A stretch of DNA of 64,000 nucleotides from Macrophomina tecta. Its lineage: Eukaryota; Ascomycota; Dothideomycetes; Botryosphaeriales; Botryosphaeriaceae. Shown in pieces: positions 27,301 to 38,990 of the stretch (positions are counted from its first letter, which is position 1; each line of letters opens with the position of its first letter). Location: positions 4,960,001 to 5,024,000 of the forward strand of contig JAKSGN010000007.1 of assembly GCA_024180945.1 (NCBI GenBank). The letters are read 5' to 3'. The translations under genes and the position numbers were made by a program. The notes below the pieces were generated by a model. The model was not told the origin of the DNA, ran no database searches, and was given only the letters and a program-made list of their open reading frames with translations.

Positions 27301-29309
27301 CGTTATTAAGATACTATTTATATACTTTAGTAGAGTTATCTTTTTTTACGAATATTAGATAGTCTAGTTTTTCTCGTCTAGTAGCGCTAATCTATTAGAT
27401 TTATTCTTTATTTATAGTAGTAAGGCAGTACTATATTATTTTAATTATTTATTTCTTCTTTCGTATTCTTTCTAGTATAGCTTTTGAGATTAGACTTACG
27501 TAGGTAATAGATTTAGCTATAATACGTAGTTTTTATTTTAGTTTTTTTTAATTTTATTCTCTAGACTTACAAATAATTTCTTTATTATTCTAGTTATATT
27601 ATACTTTCTATTTCTTTTACTAAGGGATGCTAAGAATAATATTATACTTAGAAATCTTAGTAATATCTAGATAGATACGTTCTCTATAGTTTTTATATTT
27701 AAGAATTAGTTTTAGAATTTTAATAATTATTTTTCTATCTCTAAAGAAGCTAGATAACCTATTAACTATTTTTAGCTAATAGAGTTAGTTTTTTTCTTAG
27801 GGTCTTAGATTAGTTTTTTCTATAAATTAGTTTAAGACGTAGTTCCCTTATAATACTAAGTTAATAAGAATAAGCGCTCGTCGTCTATTAATCTTTATTA
27901 TAATAATCTAATAGTTTTTATATTTTATAGAGTTCTCTTCGTTCTCTAGTAGATATTCTATAGTATTTCCGGTTAATACTACTATAGTTTTATAGGGTAG
28001 GGGGCTCGCCTACTATAGCCCTAGTTTAGTAGGTATTTTTAGTTTTTTAGATAGTACTCATTAATATTCTTAGCTTTTTAATAAGTTAAATAGGCTTTAA
28101 TACTATAGATAAACTAATAGAAAGTATTATAATTAGAAGTTTTAGATTATTCTTTAGTAGCTAAAATAGTTCTTTTATTATTAGTTTATTAGTTACTAGT
28201 TTATTTATCTAGATAGTTTCTACTAATATATCTATACTTTTTATAGTAGAAGTAAAGTCTCTTTTTACGTTAGCGTTATTCTTTTTCTAGCGCTAGCTGG
28301 GGGGTTCTTCGTTAGTTAGTATCTAGGTCTATAGGGTTCTCTAGTAATAGACTATTATAGGATTAGGTAGTATTAATAGCGTTTCTAAAAAATCTTTCTA
28401 TCTTCTAAAAATAATTATATATATGTAAGTTAATCTAGATTATAGTATATACTATTTTTTAATATATAGTAGATAGCTTAGTATAGGCGAATTTATTCTT
28501 AATATAGTTCTTAAGTCTCTTATAGTAGAGTATACGTAAGACCTTATTATTCTATTTAAGGCGTAAGACGTATAGTTAAAACTAGGTAGTATAGTTAGTA
28601 ACTAATTTAGTTTATTTTAGATAGTAGATTTAATAGGTAGTATCTTAGTAGTAATTCTTATTATTAAACGTAGTATATAGTACCTTAGTAAATTTTTTAA
28701 AACTATTAATAATTTCTTTAGTTTCTTCGTATGGCTTAGCGCTATTCTAGTTAATTTAGTATAGTTTGAACTATCTAGCGGTATTACTCTTTAGATAAAA
28801 GCTAGTAAATAATACCTTCTAGGTATTATCTTAAAAAAAGGTTTAATATATATAAAAGTACGTTTAGATTTATTATAGAAATTTATCTAATTACTCTCTA
28901 GCCCTATTAAATATGTTTAGGGCCTTAATTTTTAGCTTAAAGGCTAGGGGTATAACTAGATTTATAGATTTAGGGTTTAAGACGGGTTCTTATGTAACTT
29001 TCTAGTTAATTATTAGGGTCTATATCGGACGGGTAGTTGCGGGAGTTAGGTTTTAGGTTAGACGCACTATTTATTTAGATTACTTCTATTAGCTAAGTTT
29101 AAGGCGCTATATAGTAGCTTAAAGATTTTAGATAAGCCCGTATAGGGCCTACGTAGGGTCTTAAAATTAAGATTAGGGTAGGGGTTATTTCTTAGTTATA
29201 GGTACGTCTTTTTCTTAGAGATTATACTAGAATAGAAAATTCTTATTATTTATAGTTAGTATTCTTTACTAGGTAATTATCTTCGGTATTTATAGAATAG
29301 TAGTTAAAG

Positions 29310-29692
29310 TATTATACCGTTACTCTTTCTAGGAAAGATCGGGCATATTATTAGATAGCGTAGGCTTTTAGAGACCGTAGCGATAGATAGAAAAGAATTA
29401 TATATAATATTAAAATAAGAATTAATTAATAAGTTAACTATAAGAGTTCTATCTACTATAAATAAGTATAGTCTATATATATAGGGTATTTAGTTAGATT
29501 ATAGTAGATTATTAGCTAGCTTACTATACTCTAGTAAGTCGAGTAATTTATAGTTAGTACGCTAGGTAATAGATCTATTTTCTACTCTTTAGAGCGTGAT
29601 TTAGACTAAGAATTTCCCGCTTTAAGGGGTTAGGGCCTTTTTTAAAAAGTAGGGCTATTTTTTCTCCGTCTCTTCTAGCTAGTATTATAATA
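29310..29692 (-). repeat. 5' LTR of B1
   Basis: 383 bp. It begins TATTATACCGTTACTC, and the leader motif tagttaaag lies directly to its left at 29301-29309. Confidence 0.85.
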
Positions 29693-30094
29693 TATATAGT
29701 CTTTTTATTTATTAACTTAAAGATATACTTATTTTTAGTTAGTCTATTTATTACTATTTATTCTTCTTTACTAGTAAACTATATCCTTTCGCACCTAGTA
29801 TTAGAAAGTTAATATATTAAGTTTTTCGTTTAGTATTTACTAGAGTATATAGTTCTAGATAGTTACTATACTATACTAATAAAGAATTCTTGCTAGCTCT
29901 TAGAGAGAGTTATAGTTTATTTACTATTAAATAGTTATTTCTTAATAATAAACTATTACAAGCGCGGTTTTCTTTATAATAATAAGTTTATACTTTTTTC
30001 TATTTTACTTAATATGAATTTTCTAGAGAGTTTCTTAGTACTATATCTATAGTACTATAAGGGCTAGTCTTCTCTTATAAGAAATCTAGATTAC
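29693..30094 (-). mobile_element. Family C internal fragment, left side of the A4 insertion
   Basis: 402 bp between B1 and A4. It ends with attac (30090-30094), the target duplication of A4, and continues after A4 at 45690. Rejoined, the sequence runs on into the minus-strand gag at 45690-47160. In that sense it shows an open, unassigned frame rather than RT, so it probably lies downstream of gag. Confidence 0.6.
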
Positions 30095-30820
30095 TATTAC
30101 GAACCCTAGAGAATAAGGGCTTTATAATTCTATAAGTAGAAGGCCCGTACGAGAAGAAGTATTATAGGGGCTAAGAACTCTCTTAAGTAGTAGAGCCGTA
30201 CGGCCGGAACGCCTATATAGAAAACCTAGCCTTAAGAGAAGACGGCGCGTATAGCCCTAGACTAGATAGTAATAGAGAACCCATAGAGAAGTAATATAAT
30301 CTAGGACTATTAGTAATATTAGATAATTAGATAGGTAGAATATACGCCTACTAAGAGAAAGAGATAGGTTTTAAAAAACTAACTTCGGGCGCGAGAAACG
30401 AATAAGAGATAGTAAATATACTAATCGCTTATTAGAATAGAAGTTAGGTTTTAGAAAACGGGCCTTAGCGCCTAAGTTATATAAAGACCTACTAAGGCCT
30501 ACCTTAGATCTATACTAATCTAAGGCTTATAGATCTAAATTCTAAAGATCTAATATATATAGATCTAGATTATTATAACGCTTCTATCTATATATAAATA
30601 TACTTATTAGATAGTACTTTAACCTTTATAGTTAACTTAAGATTCTAATATAGACTTATTAGAGATAATAAGCCTAACGCGTACCGCGTACTAATCTATT
30701 ATATAACCGCTATTTATTATTCTAATTCTTTACTCTTCTCTTATTCTTTAAGATAAATCTTACTGCTACCTAACCCTACTAGATAACTTCGAAGTCTAAG
30801 TAGAAGAGGCTACCGTTATA
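30095..30820 (+). repeat. 5' LTR of A4
   Basis: 726 bp, starting TATTACGAACCC and ending ACCGTTATA, followed directly by the leader CTTTAACTATTATTC. It has the same length as the 3' LTR. Confidence 0.9.
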
Positions 30821-30899
30821 CTTTAACTATTATTCTTATAAGAAAAGGTAGTTCCGAGAAAAGAAATACTTAATAATAAAATAGTATTACTTAATACTT

Positions 30900-32361
30900 A
30901 ACGCTAACTAAGTAATATAATAAACGACGTAGATATAAATAATAATAGTTCTTTATAGCTAACTATAGCCGACCTCTTTTAGGTTATCTAAGATATATAA
31001 GGCTAGATCGGCGAACTTCGTAGATAACTCTAGAAGTAAACTAATAAGAATATCTAGCTTTACTAATAAATAGACGAACTTCGTAACTAAGCTATTTTAG
31101 CGCCTATACTTCGGCGCTAGTATACGCTTTAATATCTATAGTAACTTAACCCCCTAATAGAAGTACGAAGATAGCTAAACTAAATCTATTCTATAGTAAC
31201 TAAAAGAAGCTTTAAATCTTTCTCTTATAACTTAATCTATACTTCTTCTTTAACTCTAGAGGCTTCTTTATAGATAATAAAAAGGTAATATTTGCTACTA
31301 CCTATCTTTACAATACTATAGTATAGTAGTTCGAACCCTACCTTAGAGACCGAATAGAGAAAGAACTAGAGGTATATAAGAAGAATACTAAGAAGGTCTT
31401 TAGTAGCTATAAGTACTTTATAACTTAGATTAAATAGAGCTTTAGAGACCTTAACGAAGTTAATAAGGCCCGACGAGCCGTTATAAATATTTACTAAAAG
31501 ACCTTAGTAGTAGACTATACTATAGAGTTCTAAAAGGCCGCCGTATATCTAGACGATTAGTCTAACCGCGCCCTTATAGATTACTACTACCGAGGACTTA
31601 AGAAGAAGGTTAAAGACTAACTTATAATATAAAATAACTCTAAGACCCTAGATGAGCTTATTAAGCTAGCTATTAAATATAATAATCGCATCTTCGAGCG
31701 CTAATTAGAAAACTATAAGAGAAACTATAAAGCTAATACTTTATACCCCTCGCGACTACGCTATACGTAAGAAGAAGGCGACGCTATAAAACTAAATACT
31801 ACTTAATAAAGTAATAAAGATAATAAACGTAAGAGATAACCTTAACGCTAGTAAATAAAGTAAGAAATAGAACGCTTTAATAAAGAACTCTATATCTATT
31901 ATAAAAATAAGTAGAACCCCTAGTACCGCTATTTATAATAAAATAAAATTAGTAAGACTACTACCGCCGCTATTTAAGAAGAAGAGAAACCCCGCTTCGC
32001 GTCTATCTTAAGTAAAGAAGTTAACTACGCGGCTATAAGCTAGATCGCCTACTATAATAATAACTATATAATCTATTAAAGTAATAAATAGGCTACTAGA
32101 TAGTACCTCTTTAAGCCGCGGTAGCTAAATCTAGCTATACGTAATAAGAAAGTACTAGAAATTAATAACCTAATTAATAACTTTTTCTATAATGATGAGC
32201 TAGTCGATAGTAATATAAATAAACTCTATAATAGTATACCCGAATCTAGTAAAGTAGGGAATACGAAGTAATAGTAAAACTAAGCTATACTCGACTAAAT
32301 TACAGAATATCTAAATAGATACGAAGATATAAGGCGCGTTAAAACTAGCCTCGCCTCTATA
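30900..32361 (+). pseudogene. gag of A4, interrupted by B2
   Basis: Read through mutated stops, the frame shows a Ty3/gypsy capsid region. Around 31370-31650 it contains SFRDLNEVNKARRAVINIYQ, DYTIEF and YYYRGLKKKVKD, typical of the retrotrans_gag domain of fungal gypsy elements. The nucleocapsid region with zinc-knuckle-like residues follows near 31870-31930. B2 cuts the reading at 32361 and it resumes at 38991. Gln and Trp codons are replaced by TAA/TAG throughout. Confidence 0.75.
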
Positions 32362-32745
32362 TATTACGCCGCTACTCTTTCTGGGGGAGGTCGGGCGTAT
32401 CGTCGGATAGCGTAGGCTTTTAGGGGGCCGTGGCAGTAGGTAGGAAAGGGTCGTACGTAGTATTAGAGTAAGAATTAATTAATAAGTTAACCACGAGGGT
32501 TTTATCTACTATAAACGAGTATAGCCTATATATATAGGGTGTTTAGTTAGATTATAGTGGATTACTAGCTAGCTTACCGTAATCTAGTAAGTCGAGTAAT
32601 CTATAGTTAGTACACTAGGTAATAGATCTACCTTCTACCCTTTAGGGCGTAATCCGGACTAAGAATTTCCCGCTCCGAGGGGTTAAGGTTTTTTTTAAGG
32701 AGTAGGGCTGTTCTTTTTTTATCTTCTCTAGCTAGTGTCGTAATA
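32362..32745 (-). repeat. 3' LTR of B2
   Basis: 384 bp, identical in length to 38602-38985. It starts TATTACGCCGCTACTC and ends GTCGTAATA. Confidence 0.9.
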
Positions 32746-32917
32746 CTATCCCCCCTCTAGGCGACTTTCAGCCCGAAAGTTTAAAGCTATAAGTATAGAG
32801 TAGTTCTTCCTCGTTTATTTCGTTACTTATTTCTAATCTTGTTTCGCGATATCTAGTCGTAAGTCTACTAAGCGCCATAATCTAGCTACTTATATTACTT
32901 ATCTAGAAGTTATTATT

Positions 32918-33680
32918 ATGCCTTTCTATAGTTACTACCGTAAGAAGAGTAAGGAGTATAAGGTATTACTAAAAAAAAAGCTAGGAACTTTATCTTTTTA
33001 TTATTCTAAGTATATCCGTCGGGGTTATAGCTATAACGTTTAGGGTGTCCTAGTTTAAGATTATAGGTTCTTCTAGTTCTTAGTAAATAGTTATTAATAG
33101 TTATAGAAAACTCGGTTAATCGGGAGCGCGATCGCCTTTGTAGAGAACGTTTAGCTACTACTAAGGTTTTATCTACTTCTCGGTAGGCTTTAAAGGCAGC
33201 TTAAAACTTCCTTCTTACCTCTATAACCCGTTTAGAGCGTTTAGAGTGGTAGAAGTAGTTTCTTAACGATCGGGAGCGTAAAATAGTATATTAGGGTTTA
33301 TTATCCTTAGAGGAGCTAGAGTTTAAGAAGGCGCATATAATATAGCTATTAAGTTTAGATAGTAGTAACGTAGTAAGTTCCGATGGAGCGGTTCCTTAGA
33401 AGGTACTAGTAGACTAGTTTTAGGTATTTTTAACGCCTCCTCCGGGTTTCGCGTCGTGGAAGGATACTCTAGGTTTAGGCGGTTAGGATTTCATTAGTAG
33501 TATTCCTAGATAAGTCTTTTATAGTTAAGGTAAGAGACTAGTTTCTATAAGAGTTTCTAAGAATTTCTAGCGGGGTCCGTTTCTTTCTATTTAATAAAGT
33601 ACTTATATTAACCGTTAATCTAGTCTCTATTAAGGATTTTTTCTACTAGCTATTCTCTATCGGCGTTATCGGGGTATATT
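32918..33680 (+). pseudogene. Opposite-strand accessory ORF of B2 (best preserved family B copy)
   Basis: Plus-strand frame antisense to pol, with an ATG at 32918 (MPFYSYYRKK). A motif near 33000-33040 reads YSKYIRRGYSYN and fits an original CSKCIRRGCSCN with TGC-to-TAC changes. Aromatic and helical residues follow (DYRFF, FLVNSY, AIAFVENV). Position, orientation and Cys spacing match the family A copy at 4703-5490 (YSRYGEYTRR). Stops are RIP-type (Gln/Trp). No enzyme signature is visible and the function is unknown. Confidence 0.55.
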
Positions 33681-36600
33681 TCGATTTCTAGATTAGGTTC
33701 GGCGTTGCTATATACGGGTTCGAGTAAGGAGATATAGAAAACTAGATATATACCTACTCGTTCTAGTAATTTAAGTTTAAAGGAAATAGGTAAAAGTTTT
33801 TTTTTAATCTAGTAAAGTCCAATCTTTTTATAGTCTAATTTATCGTTCGATCGTATAGTTTTAATATTTTTTCTAAGGAGCTAGACTTTATCTTCCTTCT
33901 TTAGGGGCGGCGACGCCTAGCGCCGTCTGTCGTAGTATATAGCTATTTAGTATACGGTGAATTTAATGTCTCGAGCTAGTTCTTAGTATAATTCGCGTAG
34001 CTAATCTACCCTAAGTATAGCTTTTTAGGCGAGTACTTCGCAGATCTAGAATTCTCCGAAGGCGGTAGAATCGAAACTGTAGTTAGCGTAGAAGGGCGTG
34101 GTTTATATAGCTTCCGTTAACGTGCTATTATACGCGTATTAGGCTAGCGGTAGGAGTTCGACCTAGTTATTTTACCTATAGTTTAGATAGAATCTTAGGT
34201 ACTATTCTAGCATCTAGTTAGTTCGTTCCGTTTATCCGTCGGTTTACGGGTATGCCATTATTAATATCTTATATTTAGTTCCTAGTTTATAGACTAAGGT
34301 TTACTAGAACTTAGCTCTAAATCGTAGGTCTTGGTTCGTAATTAGTTCCTTAGGTATTCTATAGTAGGCTAAAATATATCTAAGAAAGAGATAGGCATAG
34401 CCCTCCGCTTTAATTTTCTTATTATAAGGAATAAAGTATGCCTATTTTATTAGATAGTCGACGATAACCAGGATAGCGTTATATTATATTTTAGTTACGG
34501 GGTCTACTAAAATTAGTAGGTCGGTAATAAAGTCTATTATAACTGATTTCTAGGGTTTAGTTAGCGTTATAATAAGCTATAGCTATTCGTATAGTACGTA
34601 TTATACCGCTTTATTCTTTGTATATTTATTATATTCCTAGATGACTTTTTCTACTATTTTCCTTATTCGGGGAAAATAGAAGTATTTTGTAAGTCGTTCT
34701 AAGGTTCTTATTATTCCCGGGTATCCGTAAACTATAAATTCGTAGTATTTCTTAGTTAGTCGTTTGCGTAGAGGTGTTAGCACGTAGATTTTTTCGCGGA
34801 ATAGTATATTGCCTCTATAATCTTAGGCTAGGTCAGGGTTGTTATATTCGGGGGTGCTTATTCGTTATAGCAGTTTCTAGAATAGCGGGTTATTATTATA
34901 TTTTCTTTAGATAATTTATTTCTAAGTAGCAGTATTATCTTCTTCTTTATTTACTACTTCTTCTGTGGTTTTCTTTAGTATAGGCGTGGGTTCTTCGTCT
35001 TATAGTTTCTCGTCATCTTTGGGTTTCTATTCGGGTGTTAGGGCTCTTAGGGGCTTATTATCATCGATAGGGCTTTTTAGTCTTATAATAGATGCTAGTA
35101 TTTATTCTTTTTATAGTGCGTCGAGTTCTTCGATGATTTAGGGGCGGTTAGGGCCTAATATACTATTATTATTTTATCTAAGTACTACTAGCGATAATTC
35201 CGGCTTTTCTTCTACGTAATTAGCTCTACGGCTAAGTACGTCCGCCTTACCGTTTTTGTTTTCTTTATGGTAGTAGATCTTAAAGTAGAAGGGGGCGAGT
35301 TATTTTACCTATCGTACTTATCTTCTATTTAATATCTTAGTAGTTGTGAAGTATCCTAGGTTTTTATAATCTAAATATACCGTGATTTCGTAGTTGGCTT
35401 TCTTAAGGTAATGTCGCTATTTCTTAAATACTATAATAATCGCGAGTAGTTCTTTATTATATATCTTATAATTAAGTTCCGCAGGTAATATTTTACGGGA
35501 GTAGTACACGATAGGGTATAATCTTTTCTTATTATCTAGCTGGCTAAGAGTAGCGCTAATAGCGTAGTTAAATACGTTAGTTTCGAGATAGAGAGGCTTA
35601 TCGGGATCGAATATAATTAATATAGGGGCTTTTACAAAGGCTCTTTTAAGTTAGTTAAACGCTTTCTATTATAGTTCTTTCTAGGCGAATAAGGTATCTT
35701 TTTAGGTAAGTCGAATTAGCGGTTTAGCTATATAAGAGTATCGTTCGATAAACCGCTGGTAGAAGTTAGTAAATTCTAGAAAGACTTATACTTCTTTAAC
35801 GTTTCTTAGTTCGGGCTATTTTAGAATATCTTCTATTTTTCTTAGGTCTATAACTACTTTTTCTAGTTCGATAATAAAGCCTAGGAATTTAACCTTCTAG
35901 GTATAGAAGGTATATTTTTTCGGTTTAACTAAGAGGCTATATTTAAGTAGTTTCTAGAGAATCTTAAAGACGTATTTCTTATATTCTTCTAGGGTTTCTA
36001 AGTAAATTAGAATATTGTTAAGGTAAGCTATATAGAATCTATCTAGGTATTCGCGTAGAACGTAGTTAACGAGAGCTTAAAACGTAGTAGGGGCGTTAGT
36101 AAGTCTAAAGGGTATTACTAAATATTCGTATAGGCCGTATCGGGTTTAGAATATAGTTTTCTATTTATATCCTTCTTTAATTTGGATAAGGTAGTATCCG
36201 TCCCGTAGGTCTAGTTTAGTAAAGAACTATACTCCTAAGAGGCGATCCCTTAGTTCGTTAATACGGGGTAGGGGATAGCGGTTCTTAATAGTAATATCAT
36301 TTAAAGATCTATAATCTACGTAGAGGCGTAACTTATCTCCTAGTTTTAGTACGAAGAGAACGGGTAATCCTACTAAAGACTAAAAGGGTCGGATATATCT
36401 TTTCTTTAATAATAGGTCTAGGTATTCTCTTATCGCTTATAATTCTTTTTCTAATATTAGGTATAATAGCCCAAATTAAGGTTCGGTGTCCGGTTTTAGG
36501 TTAATCTTATAGTTCTATAGTTAGTATTTTAGTAGTGCGTCTTTAATCTTTTCTCTAAAAATCTTGTTAAACTAGTAGTATTCCTTAGAAACGCCGTTAA

Positions 36601-37599
36601 GGTACTATTCGTATATCCTAGTAGGGTTATCTTTTTCTACGAGTATTAGGTAGTCTAGTTCTTCTCGTCTAGTAGCGCTAATCTGTTAGGTTCGTTCTTT
36701 ATTCGTAGTAGTAGGGCGGTATTATATTATTTTAATTACTTACCCCTTCTTTTATATTCTTTGTAGCGTAGCTTTCGAGATTAGGCTTATGTAGGTAATA
36801 GATTTAGCTATAGTACGTAGTTTCTATTCTAGTTCTTTTTAATTTCGTTCTCTAGACTTAAGAATAATTTCTTCGTTATCCTAGTTATATTGCACTTTCT
36901 ATTTCTTTTGCTAAGGGATGCCGAGAATAATATCGTACTTAGAAATCTTAGTAACGTCTAAATAAATATGTTCTCTATAGTCTTTATACTCGAGGATTAG
37001 TTTTAGGGTTTTAATAATTACCTTTCTATCTCTAAAGGAGCTAGGTAATCTATTAACTATTCTTAGCTAATAGAATTAGTTCTTTTCTCGGGGTTTTAGG
37101 TTAGCTTTTTCTATAAATTAGTTTAAGACGTAGTTCTCTTATAATACTAAGTTAATAAGAGTAAGAGCTCGGCGTCCGTTAATCTTTATTATAATAACCT
37201 AATAGTTTTCGTATTTTGCCGAGTCTCCTTCGTTCTCTAGTAGGTATTCTATGGTATTTCCGATTAATACTACTATAGTTCTATAGGGTAGGGGGCTCGC
37301 CTACTATAGCCCTAGTTTAGTAGACGTTTCTAGTTTTTTAGGTAGTACCCGCTGATATTCTTAGCTTCTTAGTAAGTTAGGCAGGCTTCGATACTATAAG
37401 TAGACTAGTAAAGAGTATTATAATCGGGAGTTTTAGGTTGTTCTTTAGTGGCCGAGGTAGTTCTTTTATTATTAGTCCGCTAGTTACTAGTCTACTTATC
37501 TAGATAGTTTCTACTAATATATTTATACTTTCTATAGTAGAAGTAAAGACTCTTTTTACGTCGGCGTTATTCTTCTTTCGGCGCTAGCCGGAGGATCCT

Positions 37600-38560
37600 T
37601 CGTTAGTTAATATCTAGGTTTATAGGGTCCCTTAGTAGTAAACTATTATGGGGTTAGGTGGTATTAGTAGCATTTTTAGGGAATCTTCCCGTCTCCTAGA
37701 AGCGATTATACATACGTAAGTTAATCTAGATTGTAGTACGCACTATTTCCTAGTATATAATAGATAGCTTAGTACGGGCAAATTTATTCTTAATATAGTT
37801 CTTAAGTCCCTCGTAGTAGAGTATGCGCAAGACCTCGTTATTCTATTTAAGGCGTAAGGCGTATAGTTAAAACTAGGTAGTATAGTTGGCGGCTAATCTA
37901 GTTTATTTTAGGTGGTAGATTTAATAGGCGGTATCTTAGTAGTAATTCTTATTATTAAACGTGGCACGTAGTACCTCGGTAAATTTTTCGAAACTATTAA
38001 TAATTTCTTTAGTTTCTTCATATAGCTTAGCGCCATCCTAGTTAATCTAGTAGGGTTCAAACTATTTAGCGGTATTACCCCTTAGGTAGGAGCTGGCGAA
38101 TAGTACCTTCTAGGTGTTATCTTAAAAGGAGGTTCGATATATATAGAAGTACGTTTAGATTTATTATAGAAATTTGTCTAGTTGCCCTCTAGCCCTATTA
38201 AATATATCCGGGGCCTTGATTTTTAGTTTAAAGGCTAGGGGTACGACTAGGTCTATGGGTTTAGGGTTTAAGGCGGGTTCTTGCGTGACTTTTTAGTTAG
38301 TTATCGGGGTCTGTGTTAGATAGGTGGTCGCGGGAGTTGGGTTTTAGGTTAGACGAGCTATTTATTCGGATTACTCCCGTTAGCCAAGTTCGAGGCGCTA
38401 TATAGTGGCTTAAAGGTTCTAGATAAGCCCGTATAGAGCCTACGTAGGGTCTTAAGGTTAAGATTAGAGCGGGGGTTATTTCTTAGTTATAGGCACGTCT
38501 TTCCCTTAGGGGTTATACTAGGGTAGGAAATTCCCGTTGTTTATAGTTAGTGTTCTTTAC
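37600..38560 (-). pseudogene. gag of B2
   Basis: The minus-strand frame shows a gypsy capsid: LFASSYL, GNTAK, FEPY, EIINSFEKF, LRATFNNKNYY and LAANYTTQF between about 38150 and 37790, matching the retrotrans_gag pattern with Trp and Gln read from TAG/TAA. It lies next to the 5' LTR at 38602. The order gag then pol is as expected for Ty3/gypsy. Confidence 0.75.
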
Positions 38561-38601
38561 TTAGGTAATTACCTCCGGTGCCTATAGGGTAGTAGTTAAA
38601 G

Positions 38602-38985
38602 TGTTACGCCGCTACTCTTTCTAAGGGAGGTCGGGCGTATCGTCGGGTAGCGTAGGCTTTCGAGGGGCCGTGGCGATAGGCAGGGGAGGGTTATACGTAG
38701 TATTAGAGTAAGAATTAATTAATAAGTTAACCACGAGGGTTCTATCTACTATAAACGAGTGTAGCCTATATATATAGGGTATTTAGTTGGATTACGGTGG
38801 ATTACTAGCTAGCTTATCGTAATTTAGTAAGTTAAGTAATCTATAGTTAGTGCACTAGGTAATAGATCTACCTTCTACCCTTTAGGGCGTAATCCGGACT
38901 AAGGATTTCCCGCTCTAAGGGGTTAAGGCCTTTTTTAGGGAGTAGGGCCGTTCTTCCTCCGTCCCCTCCAGCTAGTGTCGTAATA
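38602..38985 (-). repeat. 5' LTR of B2
   Basis: 384 bp beginning TGTTACGCCGCTACTC with its TG intact. The leader motif gtagttaaag lies immediately to the left. Confidence 0.9.
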
Positions 38986-38990
38986 CTATA

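Larger units (their letters stand above)
23082..29692 (-). mobile_element. Family B Ty3/gypsy chromovirus B1, complete but RIP-mutated
   Basis: 6611-bp minus-strand element with 383-bp LTRs at 23082-23464 and 29310-29692. The polypurine tract lies beside 23464 (plus strand ctatcccctctctag). In sense order it holds gag (about 28400-29000), protease, RT (box at 26723-26734 reads YLNN), RNase H, integrase and a chromodomain (about 24240-24370, EEKILNRD then YKYLIK). The element collinear with it is B2. Flanking 5-mers are aatat on the left and tatat on the right, so a clean target duplication is not seen. It is more strongly mutated than B2. Confidence 0.85.
32362..38985 (-). mobile_element. Family B Ty3/gypsy chromovirus B2, complete, partly RIP-mutated, nested in A4
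   Basis: 6624 bp, with 384-bp LTRs at 32362-32745 and 38602-38985 and a perfect duplication ctata at 32357-32361 and 38986-38990. The empty site is seen in A3 at about 14480. On the minus strand: leader, gag, protease, RT (box at 36014-36025 reads YLNN), RNase H, integrase, chromodomain (about 33540-33660), opposite-strand ORF, polypurine tract (plus strand ctatcccccctctag). Many CG, CA and TG survive compared with B1 and with the surrounding A4. Confidence 0.92.
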
